Of a DNA stretch of 64,000 nt, positions 1-8,194 are shown piece after piece. The translations under genes were made by a program, and so were the position numbers. Origin of the DNA: Seonamhaeicola sp. ML3 (GTDB lineage: Bacteria > Bacteroidota > Bacteroidia > Flavobacteriales > Flavobacteriaceae); contig NZ_CP096884.1 of assembly GCF_023273855.1 (NCBI RefSeq), positions 2,790,001 to 2,854,000 of the forward strand, given 5' to 3'. The notes below the pieces were generated by a model. The model saw only the letters and a program-made list of their open reading frames with translations. It ran no database searches and was not told where the DNA came from. The stretch's first letter is position 1. Each line of letters opens with the position of its first letter.

Positions 1-1
1 A

Positions 2-2365
2 AACTTGATTATTCATGATTGTTTTATCGAGAATGTATCAGAGGGTATGTATTTGGGTGAGACCAAATCTCCTGGTATGGAATTCAAGCACGTTAAAATT
101 TATAACAATATTATTCGTAACACGCAACGTGAATCTATACAAATAGCCAATATGGTCGAAGATGTTGAGATTTACAACAACACAATGATAAACGCTGGAA
201 CAGATGGCGATATCTACCACATGAATAATTTGCAAATAGGTACTAACAGTGTCGTAAATGCATATAATAACATTATAATGGATGCTCCTGTTTGGGGGAT
301 TATTAGCATGGGAAAAGGCGATTGTACTTTCACTAATAATTATATCGCTTCTAGTCAAGGTATTTTTATTGATAACAGGCCTTTAGGAGATACCCTAACC
401 CCAATAGATTTTCAAAATAATTATTTAAGGTCTATTAGTGGAGGCCAAATAATAAGGAACATGAACGAGCTTAATTATTTTACTGCCCATGGAAACAAGT
501 ACGATACTAATATTACATTTTATCTAGACCAAACAGGTGTTGATAATGACACTATCTATAACAACACCTTAACAACGGTATCTGAAATTCTATTTACAGA
601 TCCAACCAATAACGACTACTCGTTAGCACCCGGAACTGCTGCAGAGTATTTAAACATGGGAGCACCTGGTGGTCCAGAATTGTTGGAATATGATGATCCC
701 GCTACAACACCCAGACAACTCATAATAACACCTGAAATGGTTATAGATTCAGTACAAGGCGGTAGTGTGCGTTCTCCTTTGTTTTTGTTCGATGAACAGG
801 GGCTGGATATAGAAGCTAATGAACATGCTGTGAGTGATTCATGGAAACCAGATTATGGTATGTATGAGGATTCATATCATGCTATTGTAGATTTGGGAGA
901 GGAACACAAAGTCACCGAAATTAATCTGCACGATATGCATGATGTACGAAACTTTACGGTAGAGTATTTAGATTCAACTTTAGTCTGGAATACTGTTTTT
1001 GTGGATTCGCTCGAAAATTTCAATACATGGAAAACCCACGCCACAGATTTTGAAAGCAGATACATCCGTTTTTCTATGTACGACCACGTTTTTGCGGCAG
1101 TAAATGAAGTTACGATTCAAGGATACCCACTTATTAAAGAATCTCAGCAAATAGTTATTGACTCAACCATGTATTCAGATTTGGTCCCTGGTGGTAGTGT
1201 TTATCCGGTTTCTAATCTGTTTGATGAGCAGAATATAGATGTAGAGGCTAATCAACATCCAACAAGTGGATCGTGGAAACCCCATGTGAATTCAAGTGAA
1301 GGGCCGTATTATGCGCTGATTGATTTTGGACAAGACTACCATATCTCTGAAGTAAAATTACATGATATGCATGCTATTTTTGACTTTGTTGTTGAATATG
1401 GCGATGGTGAAAATTGGACCGAACTATTCACAGAATCCTGTGGTAGTTTCAATATATGGAAGACACATGAAACTGATGTAAATACAAGGTATATTCGTTT
1501 AAAAATGCCATCAAGCCCTTTTGCGGCAATAAATGAAATTATTTTTAACGGTTACCCTATCATGACGCTTCTTGCTCCAGAACCCGAACAAGAGCCTGAT
1601 CCAGAACCAGAACCAGAATCTTCACAAATCGTTGTGACCTCAAGTATGGTTACAGATTTAGTTTCCGGTGGGAGTGTAAGCTCGGCTCAATTTTTATTTG
1701 ACGAACAAACTTTAGACCCTGTAGCTAATGATAGAGCCATAAGTAACACATGGAAACCCTATTATAATAATTCAATGGCACCGTATTATATCACTATAGA
1801 TTTGCAAACAGCATATAATCTCACAAAAATCTATATGCACGATATGCATGATGTTAAAGATTTTAACGTAGAATATGATGACAATGGTACTTGGACGAAT
1901 CTATTCGTAGAGTCTTGTAACGGTTTTAATGTTTGGAAAGAACATACTGTAGATGTGGAAACAAGATACTTAAGATTTGGTATGTTAGATAGTCCCTTTG
2001 CTGCCATTAACGAGATCATTCTTTTTGGTTATAGCCCGGGGAGTAGTTCAAAATCCAGTAAAGAAAAGGTTTCGGAAACTGCAGTGGGAAATGAAGTAGA
2101 TACTTTTAAAGCGTTTACGTTGTACCCTAATCCCGTAAACGAATCGTTATACTTGAGATTTCCAGAAACCATGCTCGGATTAAACCAGATTAAGATATAT
2201 GATTTATTAGGTAAGGTGGTATATGAGCAAAACATCGATGTTAAAGTTAGTTCAGCTCCTGTAAAAATTAATATCATGAAACTCGACAAAGCCTCTGGTT
2301 TCTTTGTGTTAAGTGCAATCGATAAAACAGGGGAGCGCCATGACATAAAGTTCATGAAACAATAA
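2..2365 (+). CDS. Secreted beta-helix protein with three discoidin-like repeats and a T9SS sorting domain (5' partial)
   Basis: The reading frame is open at the left edge, so the N-terminus and signal peptide lie outside; the first possible start inside (TTG at 5) is probably not the real one. Residues about 1-200 are Asn- and Ile-rich with repeated 'YNN' turns, as in right-handed parallel beta-helix (pectate lyase/NosD-like) proteins. Three homologous repeats of about 140 residues follow (from about 239, 379 and 539), each with a WKP motif, an 'LHDMHD'-type motif, and 'RYIRF/L..M' followed by 'FAA.NE'; they resemble F5/8 type C (discoidin) carbohydrate-binding domains. A Pro-Glu linker separates repeats 2 and 3. 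The last 75 residues, beginning at 'FTLYPNPV', are a type A T9SS C-terminal sorting domain. It is probably a cell-surface or secreted polysaccharide-binding or lyase-like protein; the catalytic identity cannot be judged from this part. Confidence 0.85.
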   Translation, partial: NLIIHDCFIENVSEGMYLGETKSPGMEFKHVKIYNNIIRNTQRESIQIANMVEDVEIYNNTMINAGTDGDIYHMNNLQIGTNSVVNAYNNIIMDAPVWGIISMGKGDCTFTNNYIASSQGIFIDNRPLGDTLTPIDFQNNYLRSISGGQIIRNMNELNYFTAHGNKYDTNITFYLDQTGVDNDTIYNNTLTTVSEILFTDPTNNDYSLAPGTAAEYLNMGAPGGPELLEYDDPATTPRQLIITPEMVIDSVQGGSVRSPLFLFDEQGLDIEANEHAVSDSWKPDYGMYEDSYHAIVDLGEEHKVTEINLHDMHDVRNFTVEYLDSTLVWNTVFVDSLENFNTWKTHATDFESRYIRFSMYDHVFAAVNEVTIQGYPLIKESQQIVIDSTMYSDLVPGGSVYPVSNLFDEQNIDVEANQHPTSGSWKPHVNSSEGPYYALIDFGQDYHISEVKLHDMHAIFDFVVEYGDGENWTELFTESCGSFNIWKTHETDVNTRYIRLKMPSSPFAAINEIIFNGYPIMTLLAPEPEQEPDPEPEPESSQIVVTSSMVTDLVSGGSVSSAQFLFDEQTLDPVANDRAISNTWKPYYNNSMAPYYITIDLQTAYNLTKIYMHDMHDVKDFNVEYDDNGTWTNLFVESCNGFNVWKEHTVDVETRYLRFGMLDSPFAAINEIILFGYSPGSSSKSSKEKVSETAVGNEVDTFKAFTLYPNPVNESLYLRFPETMLGLNQIKIYDLLGKVVYEQNIDVKVSSAPVKINIMKLDKASGFFVLSAIDKTGERHDIKFMKQ

Positions 2366-2383
2366 TTAATTGTAATAAAAAGT

Positions 2384-2418
2384 AAAAAAGGGTTAGAAGT
2401 TCATTCTAACCTTTTTTC
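2384..2418 (+). terminator. Rho-independent terminator after the beta-helix gene
   Basis: An 8-bp stem, GGTTAGAA (2391-2398) and TTCTAACC (2404-2411), has a 5-base loop. It is flanked by six A on the left and six T on the right, so it could work in both directions. It lies 20 bases after the stop codon. Confidence 0.85.
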
Positions 2419-2506
2419 TTTTAGTTATGTTTTTTTAGTAAGATTTATTGAATTAGATTTAACAAATTTTATTGAAGCAACTAAACAAAAATAGCACCAC
2501 TAAATT

Positions 2507-3148
2507 ATGAAGACTTTTTTTTCAACCGTAATTATTAGCTTAGTTTTATTTTCTTGTAAAACCTCGAATAAAGAAGATTTATTTAATGGCAAAGACTTAA
2601 CCGGTTGGACAATCTTTGTAAAAGATTCTACTATAAATCCAACCGAATTTTTCTATGTAAATAACGGGATGATAGAAACTGTTGGAAAACCGATAGGTTA
2701 CCTAAGAACAGTCAAAGAATTTTCAAATTACAAATTACATGTCGAGTGGCGCTATCCAGAAAAACCAACCAACAGTGGTGTCTTTGTTCATGCTACTGGA
2801 GATGATTTAATTTGGGTTGGACATTATCAAGGACAGTTAAAACACGAAAATGCTGGAGATTTTATCGTTCACGGAGTAGGAAGAAGTGCAACACTGGCAG
2901 ATAGCACCTATACCTCAACAAAAGCACATAAACCACTTATTCAAAAATTAAAAGATTCGAGTGAAAACCCAGCAGGCGAATGGAATAGTTATGATATTGT
3001 TTGTAAAGATGATACTATTGAATTATTTGTAAATGGTGTACTTCAAAATGTTGCCACTAATTGTTCAGTTATAAAGGGGAGTATTGGTTTACAAGCTGAA
3101 GGCTCTAAGATTCAGTTTAAAAATTTGTGGGTCGAATCCTTAGATTGA
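2507..3148 (+). CDS. DUF1080 (3-keto-disaccharide hydrolase-type) lipoprotein
   Basis: This 213-residue protein has a short hydrophobic leader ending in the lipobox LFSC (Cys17), so it is likely a lipoprotein. The body shows the DUF1080 (PF06439) pattern: 'LFNGKDLTGW' at about 25-34, a 'NSGVFVH' strand in the middle, 'GEWNSYDIVCK' and a C-terminal 'IGLQAEGSKIQFKNLWV'. The family has a concanavalin A-like fold, and some members hydrolyse 3-keto-glycosides. It stands alone between a terminator and the thioesterase gene. Membership of the family is clear; the substrate is unknown. Confidence 0.85.
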   Translation: MKTFFSTVIISLVLFSCKTSNKEDLFNGKDLTGWTIFVKDSTINPTEFFYVNNGMIETVGKPIGYLRTVKEFSNYKLHVEWRYPEKPTNSGVFVHATGDDLIWVGHYQGQLKHENAGDFIVHGVGRSATLADSTYTSTKAHKPLIQKLKDSSENPAGEWNSYDIVCKDDTIELFVNGVLQNVATNCSVIKGSIGLQAEGSKIQFKNLWVESLD

Positions 3149-3227
3149 TTTTTGCAGAGGTATAGCCTTCTCAATAGGGTGGCATTTCGTATTTTTACAT
3201 AGAAAAAGATTTAAACTGGTTTTACCC

Positions 3228-3653
3228 ATGCAATTGACTAAAGAAGCGATAATCGAGCAATTCAAAACGCACACAAAAAATACTTTAATCGAAACATTGG
3301 ATATCGAATTGATAGACTTGGGAACAGATTTTCTAACATTGAAAATGCCAGTTACCCCAAAAGTGCATCAACCCGATGGTGTCTTACATGGTGGTGCGAC
3401 CGTAGCTTTGGCCGAAACATGCGGTAGTTTTGCCGCAGAATTATTGTTAGATACCAAAAATTTTTTTGTACGCGGAATAGAGATTTCCGCCAATCATTTA
3501 AAAAGTGTAAAAGATGGTTTTGTTTATGCAAAAGCTACTTTCATACATAAGGGTAGAACCACGCAATTATTCGAAATAAAAGTCACTAACGATACCGACG
3601 ATTTAATTTCGCTTTGTAAACTAACAACGGTTTCACTTCCCAGAACCAAATAA
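3228..3653 (+). CDS. Hotdog-fold acyl-CoA thioesterase, PaaI/MenI-like
   Basis: This 141-residue protein carries the PaaI/YdiI hotdog signature 'HQPDGVLHGGATVALAET' at about 47-64, where the Glu of ALAET matches the usual catalytic carboxylate. The gene ends 5 bases before the isochorismate synthase gene, and menD follows. The context suggests hydrolysis of 1,4-dihydroxy-2-naphthoyl-CoA, the MenI step of menaquinone synthesis. Family assignment is firm; the MenI role is inferred from position, since hotdog thioesterases differ widely in substrate. Confidence 0.85.
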   Translation: MQLTKEAIIEQFKTHTKNTLIETLDIELIDLGTDFLTLKMPVTPKVHQPDGVLHGGATVALAETCGSFAAELLLDTKNFFVRGIEISANHLKSVKDGFVYAKATFIHKGRTTQLFEIKVTNDTDDLISLCKLTTVSLPRTK

Positions 3654-3658
3654 TTTGT

Positions 3659-4783
3659 ATGACCAAGACAGATTTTTTTAATAGTGTTTTTGAACACTAT
3701 GGTTCGCAATTACCATTTGTAATTTACAAGAAACCTAACACAACAGAAGTTAAGGGTTTATTGCAAGAATCTGATACACTCATTATCACAGAGGAGTTTA
3801 CTGAAAAAGGATTCGTTTTTTCACCCTTCGACGATCGTGAGGATTCAGTTTTGATACCTTTACAAGACTCAAAGGAGATTTCACATAATCATGTTATTGA
3901 GCCAACTAAATCAGAGTCTAGAACCAAGAATCCTAAAGCTGATATAAGTGCCAAAAATCAGCATATTGATTTAGTTAATAATGGAGTAAAAGCTATTAAA
4001 GAAGGTGCTTTTCAAAAGGTTGTTTTATCGCGAAAAGAAACTATTTTACTAAAAGAGACTCACCCTATTTCAATTTTCAAAAACTTGTTAAATACCTATC
4101 CTTCGGCTTTCGTGTATTGTTGGTATCACCCTAAAGTTGGCCTTTGGTTGGGTGCTACTCCAGAAACTTTATTGAAAATTGAAGCTAACCGATTTTCTAT
4201 CATGGCATTGGCAGGAACTCAAGTCTATAAGGGTACGCTGGACGTAAATTGGGAAGACAAAGAAATTCAAGAACAAAAAGTGGTAACCGATTTTATAGTT
4301 GAGAGTTTAAAAAACACAACCGAAAAGATAAAGGTTTCCAACACCAACACGGTTAAAGCAGGTAGTTTACTGCACCTAAAGACCATGATTTCGGCACAAT
4401 TAAAATCAACTTCAAGATTAAAAGAGATCTTGAATACAATTCACCCTACACCAGCTGTATGTGGTTACCCTAAGCAAACTGCTAAAAACTTCATTCTTAA
4501 ACACGAAAACTACCATCGGGCCTATTATACTGGTTTTTTGGGAGAGTTGAATTACGATTTTAAAATGGCACCAAGATCTTCAAAGCGTAATATTGAAAAC
4601 AGAGCTTACTCGATAACCAAAAAAAGTACCCAATTGTATGTGAATCTTCGCTGCATGCAATTACAGGGTGATGAAGCTATAATTTACATTGGAGGGGGCA
4701 TTACACACAATTCTATTCCAGAAAAAGAGTGGGAGGAAACAGTCGCGAAATCCCTAATCATAAAAAATGTTTTGTATCCTTAG
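3659..4783 (+). CDS. menF: Isochorismate synthase
   Basis: This 374-residue chorismate-binding enzyme (anthranilate synthase I/isochorismate synthase family) converts chorismate to isochorismate, the first committed step of menaquinone synthesis. Family hallmarks seen are 'FQKVVLSRKE' at about 119-128, 'LWLGATPETLL' in the middle, 'HPTPAVCGYPK' and, near the end, 'YINLR'-type 'YVNLRCMQL' with 'IYIGGGI'. It sits directly after the thioesterase gene and 91 bases before menD, which favours MenF over a siderophore EntC role. Confidence 0.92.
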   Translation: MTKTDFFNSVFEHYGSQLPFVIYKKPNTTEVKGLLQESDTLIITEEFTEKGFVFSPFDDREDSVLIPLQDSKEISHNHVIEPTKSESRTKNPKADISAKNQHIDLVNNGVKAIKEGAFQKVVLSRKETILLKETHPISIFKNLLNTYPSAFVYCWYHPKVGLWLGATPETLLKIEANRFSIMALAGTQVYKGTLDVNWEDKEIQEQKVVTDFIVESLKNTTEKIKVSNTNTVKAGSLLHLKTMISAQLKSTSRLKEILNTIHPTPAVCGYPKQTAKNFILKHENYHRAYYTGFLGELNYDFKMAPRSSKRNIENRAYSITKKSTQLYVNLRCMQLQGDEAIIYIGGGITHNSIPEKEWEETVAKSLIIKNVLYP

Positions 4784-4874
4784 TTTTCCTGAGACATTAT
4801 ATAATTTGCTCCTAGAATTTTAAATCTAATACTGCCGGATTTCGTAATTTTGCAAATATACTGTCATTAAGCTT

Positions 4875-6629
4875 ATGATTTATCCCAAAATTCCATTAGC
4901 ACAAACTGTTGTTCAGCTCTGTAAAGCAAAAGGAATAAAACATATAATTATCTCTCCAGGGAGCCGTAATGCACCCCTAACTATTGGGTTTTCTCATGAT
5001 AGTTTTTTTAAGAGTTATAGTATTGTCGATGAGCGTTGTGCCGCTTTTTTTGCTTTGGGTATTGCCCAGCAAACACAAGAACCTACTGCAGTAGTTTGTA
5101 CCTCAGGCAGTGCTCTTTTAAACTATTATCCTGCAGTTGCAGAGGCTTATTATAGTGATATTCCGTTGGTCGTTATTTCTGCCGATAGACCAAAACATCT
5201 AATAGGTGTTGGTGATGGACAAACCATTAATCAGCCCAATGTTTTTGAAAACCATATTTTATATTCTGCCAATTTAAAATTGGATTTAAAAGAAGATGAA
5301 AGTTTGGAAGGTGAAGCACTACCAATCTTTAAAGCCTTAGAGAACAAGGTGGAAACCCTTTTGGGAATGAAACAATCTATTCAGGAGTTTAATGAATATG
5401 AAATTAATAAGGCACTAAATATAGCGTTGCAAAAAAGTGGTCCGGTTCATCTCAATGTACCTTTCGATGAGCCTCTTTATGACAGAGTAAGTGAGCTATC
5501 GGTTCATCCCGTGATTTTTCCATTAAAAGAAAAACAGGTTGATATAGCGCTGGATATAATTGATAGTTGTGTTAAAGATTGGAATGCGGCAAAACGGAAG
5601 ATGGTTTTGGTTGGGGTAAAACAACCCAATCAAATTGAGCAAAAATGGCTCGATATTCTGGCGAAAGATGATAGCGTTATTGTGCTCACAGAGACAACAT
5701 CCAATATCAACCATGATGGGTTTTTTCCAAGTATAGATAAACTTATTGCGCCATTAAAGGAAGAAGATTTTCAAGCCTTACAGCCAGAAATTCTTTTAAC
5801 CTTTGGGGGACTTATCGTTTCAAAAAAAATAAAGGCGTTTTTAAGAAAACATAAACCTGACCAACATTGGCATATCGATACCAAAAAAGCTAATGACACC
5901 TTTTTTGCTCTAAACAAGTTCATCGAAGCACATCCCAATAACTTTTTTACGGAACTACTTTCCATAACTCATGCTGTTTCAAGTAATTATAGGCCTGTAT
6001 GGGAAGCCGTTAAACAAAGACGTAGAACTAAACATAAAGCTTATTTGGAATCTATAGCGTTTACCGATTTTAAAGCTTTCGATTTTATTTTAAAGGCAAT
6101 TCCAGATAACACCATTCTTCAATTAGGGAACAGCTCAACAGTGCGTTATGTGCAATTATTCAACATCAATAAGACCCTACAAGTTTATTGTAATCGTGGT
6201 ACAAGTGGTATTGATGGTAGCACATCAACAGCTATAGGGTGTGCCGTGGCTTCAAAAAAACAAACTACCCTCATTTCTGGAGACTTAAGTTTTCTTTATG
6301 ATAGTAATGCCCTTTGGAACAAATACATTCCTAAAAACTTCAGAATTATAGTAATTAATAATCAGGGCGGTGGTATTTTCAGAATATTACCCGGACATAA
6401 GAATACCGAGAACTTCGATACTTTTTTTGAAACAAACCACAATTTAACAGCAGAACATTTGTGTAACATGTTTGGTTTTGAATATATCACTGCATCAAAT
6501 CTACTAAAGTTGCAATCTGGGTTAGAATCATTTTATTCTGAAGGTGATAAACCTAAACTATTGGAAATTTTCACCCCAAAACATCTTAATGATGAGGTTT
6601 TATTAGATTATTTTAAGTTCATAAAATAA
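4875..6629 (+). CDS. menD: 2-succinyl-5-enolpyruvyl-6-hydroxy-3-cyclohexene-1-carboxylate synthase
   Basis: This 584-residue thiamine-diphosphate enzyme joins isochorismate and 2-oxoglutarate in menaquinone synthesis. It has the N-terminal 'SPGSRNAPL' motif at about 28-36, the Glu-containing 'IVDERCAAFFALG' stretch that holds the cofactor-activating acid, and the C-terminal 'NNQGGGIFRILPG' motif typical of MenD. Length matches the family. A TAATTTTG box at 4845-4852 lies 22 bases upstream of the start and may give its own promoter. The later genes of the route (menB, menA, menC, menE) are not in this window. Confidence 0.96.
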   Translation: MIYPKIPLAQTVVQLCKAKGIKHIIISPGSRNAPLTIGFSHDSFFKSYSIVDERCAAFFALGIAQQTQEPTAVVCTSGSALLNYYPAVAEAYYSDIPLVVISADRPKHLIGVGDGQTINQPNVFENHILYSANLKLDLKEDESLEGEALPIFKALENKVETLLGMKQSIQEFNEYEINKALNIALQKSGPVHLNVPFDEPLYDRVSELSVHPVIFPLKEKQVDIALDIIDSCVKDWNAAKRKMVLVGVKQPNQIEQKWLDILAKDDSVIVLTETTSNINHDGFFPSIDKLIAPLKEEDFQALQPEILLTFGGLIVSKKIKAFLRKHKPDQHWHIDTKKANDTFFALNKFIEAHPNNFFTELLSITHAVSSNYRPVWEAVKQRRRTKHKAYLESIAFTDFKAFDFILKAIPDNTILQLGNSSTVRYVQLFNINKTLQVYCNRGTSGIDGSTSTAIGCAVASKKQTTLISGDLSFLYDSNALWNKYIPKNFRIIVINNQGGGIFRILPGHKNTENFDTFFETNHNLTAEHLCNMFGFEYITASNLLKLQSGLESFYSEGDKPKLLEIFTPKHLNDEVLLDYFKFIK

Positions 6630-6647
6630 AAATGTGACTTACTTAAG

Positions 6648-6677
6648 TTTGCTTGTGTCTAAAATATAGTATCTTTA
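6648..6677 (+). promoter_or_regulatory. Promoter of the DUF2853 gene
   Basis: TTTG at 6648-6651, 18 bases, then TATCTTTA at 6670-6677, one base off the Bacteroidota consensus TAnnTTTG. It lies 50 bases upstream of the start codon at 6728. Confidence 0.55.
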
Positions 6678-6727
6678 AAAAAGTTATCAACTTAAGTATT
6701 TTACTAACATTAAAACATTATTTTATC

Positions 6728-7066
6728 ATGAGTAAACGTGACGAATTAATTGCTAAATATGCTGCAGATTTAAAAGATAAATGTGGTGTTGAGGCAGACA
6801 TGGATTTATTAACAAAAGTAACTATTGGGTGCGGGCCATCTATTTACAATGCTGATGCATCAACTGTTTCAAGTTCAGATCAATCAGAATTAGATACAGT
6901 AAAAAACAACTTTTTAATAAAAAAGTTAGGTCTTAGCGAAAGCGATGATTTAGATGGAGCTATTGCCGCTGTAATGGAGCAATATGGACAATCTAACAGA
7001 AATAAATATAGAGCTGTAGTTTATTATTTACTTACTAAACACTTTGGTAAAGAGTCTGTTTATTAA
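6728..7066 (+). CDS. DUF2853 family protein
   Basis: The ATG at 6728 begins 'MSKRDELIAKYAADLK', the usual N-terminus of DUF2853 (PF11015) proteins, giving 112 residues; the frame is open further upstream but that part overlaps the promoter. It is a small, charged, helical cytoplasmic protein with no signal or membrane segment, ending 'YLLTKHFGKESVY'. Its function is unknown. It follows menD by 98 bases with its own promoter and is closed by a strong terminator. Confidence 0.85.
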   Translation: MSKRDELIAKYAADLKDKCGVEADMDLLTKVTIGCGPSIYNADASTVSSSDQSELDTVKNNFLIKKLGLSESDDLDGAIAAVMEQYGQSNRNKYRAVVYYLLTKHFGKESVY

Positions 7067-7094
7067 AAACTACAAGACGTTATAATAAATTAAG

Positions 7095-7122
7095 AGCGCT
7101 GCAATGTTGTAGCGCTTTTTCT
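7095..7122 (+). terminator. Terminator after the DUF2853 gene
   Basis: Hairpin AGCGCTGCAA (7095-7104), TG loop, TTGTAGCGCT (7107-7116), with one G-T pair, followed by a T run. Confidence 0.85.
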
Positions 7123-7140
7123 TTGCATTAATCTTTGTAA

Positions 7141-7216
7141 CTATTTGGGCGACTGCCCACCTGTGGTATCGCAGACTGGTTACCCTACCGGGTCAGGCTT
7201 TCCGTTACAATCTTTT
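7141..7216. repeat. Putative dispersed intergenic repeat with a 'GGGTCAGGCTTTCCG' core
   Basis: This non-coding stretch is more GC-rich than its surroundings. It contains TTTGGGCG (7144-7151) and CGGGTCAGGCTTTCCGTTA (7189-7207) followed by CAATCTTTT. From memory, similar 'GGGCG ... GGGTCxGGCTTTCCG ... ATCTTTT' units recur between genes in many Bacteroidota genomes. There is only one copy here, so repetitiveness cannot be shown from this window. Together with the next entry it fills most of the 300-base gap between the DUF2853 gene and cvfB. Confidence 0.45.
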
Positions 7217-7221
7217 CTTTC

Positions 7222-7272
7222 TGTCATTTCTGCCTTTCTACTGTCGCTCAAGATAAACTACGGCAGGAATCC
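7222..7272 (+). repeat. Copy of the TGTCATTCCTGC...GCAGGAATCC repeat, with an expanded centre
   Basis: TGTCATTTCTGCC (7222-7234) and GGCAGGAATCC (7262-7272) match the two arms of the short repeats at 55970-55996 and 62428-62453, but here the arms are separated by 27 extra bases. Confidence 0.6.
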
Positions 7273-7324
7273 ACAAACAAAAGGAAATAGTTAATGAGAA
7301 CCTTGTATACAATATCTTTACTAC

Positions 7325-7359
7325 TTTGCGACTTTGCGAGATAAGTTTTTTTACCTTTG
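7325..7359 (+). promoter_or_regulatory. Promoter of cvfB, implying a very short or absent leader
   Basis: A perfect TACCTTTG (-7 box) lies at 7352-7359, with TTTG at 7325-7328 (23 bases away) or at 7333-7336 (15 bases away). Transcription should begin about 5-8 bases downstream, at or next to the ATG at 7367. Confidence 0.6.
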
Positions 7360-7366
7360 CCGCATT

Positions 7367-8194
7367 ATGAAGTTAGGACAAATAAATACCTTAGAAATAC
7401 TTAGGGAAACAGACCACGGCGTCTATCTTGTTGATGAAGAAAACAACGAAGTTTTACTTCCGAATAGGTATGTTCCAGATGCGTTTAAAATTTGGGATAA
7501 AATCGAAGTATTTGTTTACCTCGATAATGAAGAACGGCTGGTAGCAACAACAGATAAGCCCTATATTACATTAGGAGACTTTGCATTGTTGAGATGCAGC
7601 GCGGTTACCGAATATGGTGCATTTTTAGATTGGGGGTTGGTAAAAGAATTGTTTTGTCCTTTTAAAGAGCAAGTATTTAAAATGAAACCCGGTGGTTGGT
7701 ATTTAGTGCATTGTTATTTAGATGAAAAAACCGAAAGGCTAGTTGCTTCTAGTAAAACCAATAGGTTTTTAGATAACAAGGAATTAAAGGTGGGTCAATT
7801 TGATGAAGTGGATATCATAGCCTCACATCCATCGGATATGGGTTGGAATGTAATAGTGAATAAAATACATTCTGGTTTAATTTTTAATGATACTATCTTT
7901 AACGATATCAACGTTGGGGACAAGTTTAAAGGGGTCGTAAAAAAGATTCGAGAAGGCAATAAATTAGATGTCGTTATAGGACAAGTTGGTTATAGAAACA
8001 TAGAGCCTAACGCAAAACGAATACTTGAAGAGCTTGAGGATAATAGTGGGTATATAAATCTAACAGATAAATCGGATCCAGAAGCTATTAAAGAACAGCT
8101 TCAAATGAGTAAAAAGAGCTTTAAAAAAGCTATTGGGACTTTATATAAACAAAAACAAGTGGATTTAAAGCCAGATGGCATTTATAAGTTATGA
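7367..8194 (+). CDS. cvfB: S1-domain RNA-binding protein, CvfB/YitL family
   Basis: The 275-residue protein starts at ATG 7367 ('MKLGQINTLEILRETDHG'); a longer upstream reading would overlap the promoter. It has the CvfB layout: an N-terminal S1-like domain with 'YLVDEENNEVLLPNRYVP', a second S1 domain ('EYGAFLDWGLVKELFCPF') at about 82-100, a third around 145-215, and a C-terminal winged helix ending 'QKQVDLKPDGIYKL'. CvfB proteins bind RNA and affect post-transcriptional control in Firmicutes; the role here is inferred. The stop overlaps the mnmE start by 4 bases (ATGA), so the two are translationally coupled. Confidence 0.9.
   Translation: MKLGQINTLEILRETDHGVYLVDEENNEVLLPNRYVPDAFKIWDKIEVFVYLDNEERLVATTDKPYITLGDFALLRCSAVTEYGAFLDWGLVKELFCPFKEQVFKMKPGGWYLVHCYLDEKTERLVASSKTNRFLDNKELKVGQFDEVDIIASHPSDMGWNVIVNKIHSGLIFNDTIFNDINVGDKFKGVVKKIREGNKLDVVIGQVGYRNIEPNAKRILEELEDNSGYINLTDKSDPEAIKEQLQMSKKSFKKAIGTLYKQKQVDLKPDGIYKL

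Noticed and set aside
3659-4783. Siderophore-type isochorismate synthase (EntC) as alternative
   Set aside because: Direct neighbourhood with a MenI-like thioesterase and menD favours menaquinone synthesis.
7141-7216. Possible tRNA or small RNA before cvfB
   Set aside because: No cloverleaf, no GGTTCGANTCC-type T-loop and no acceptor pairing; a repeat element is the better explanation.
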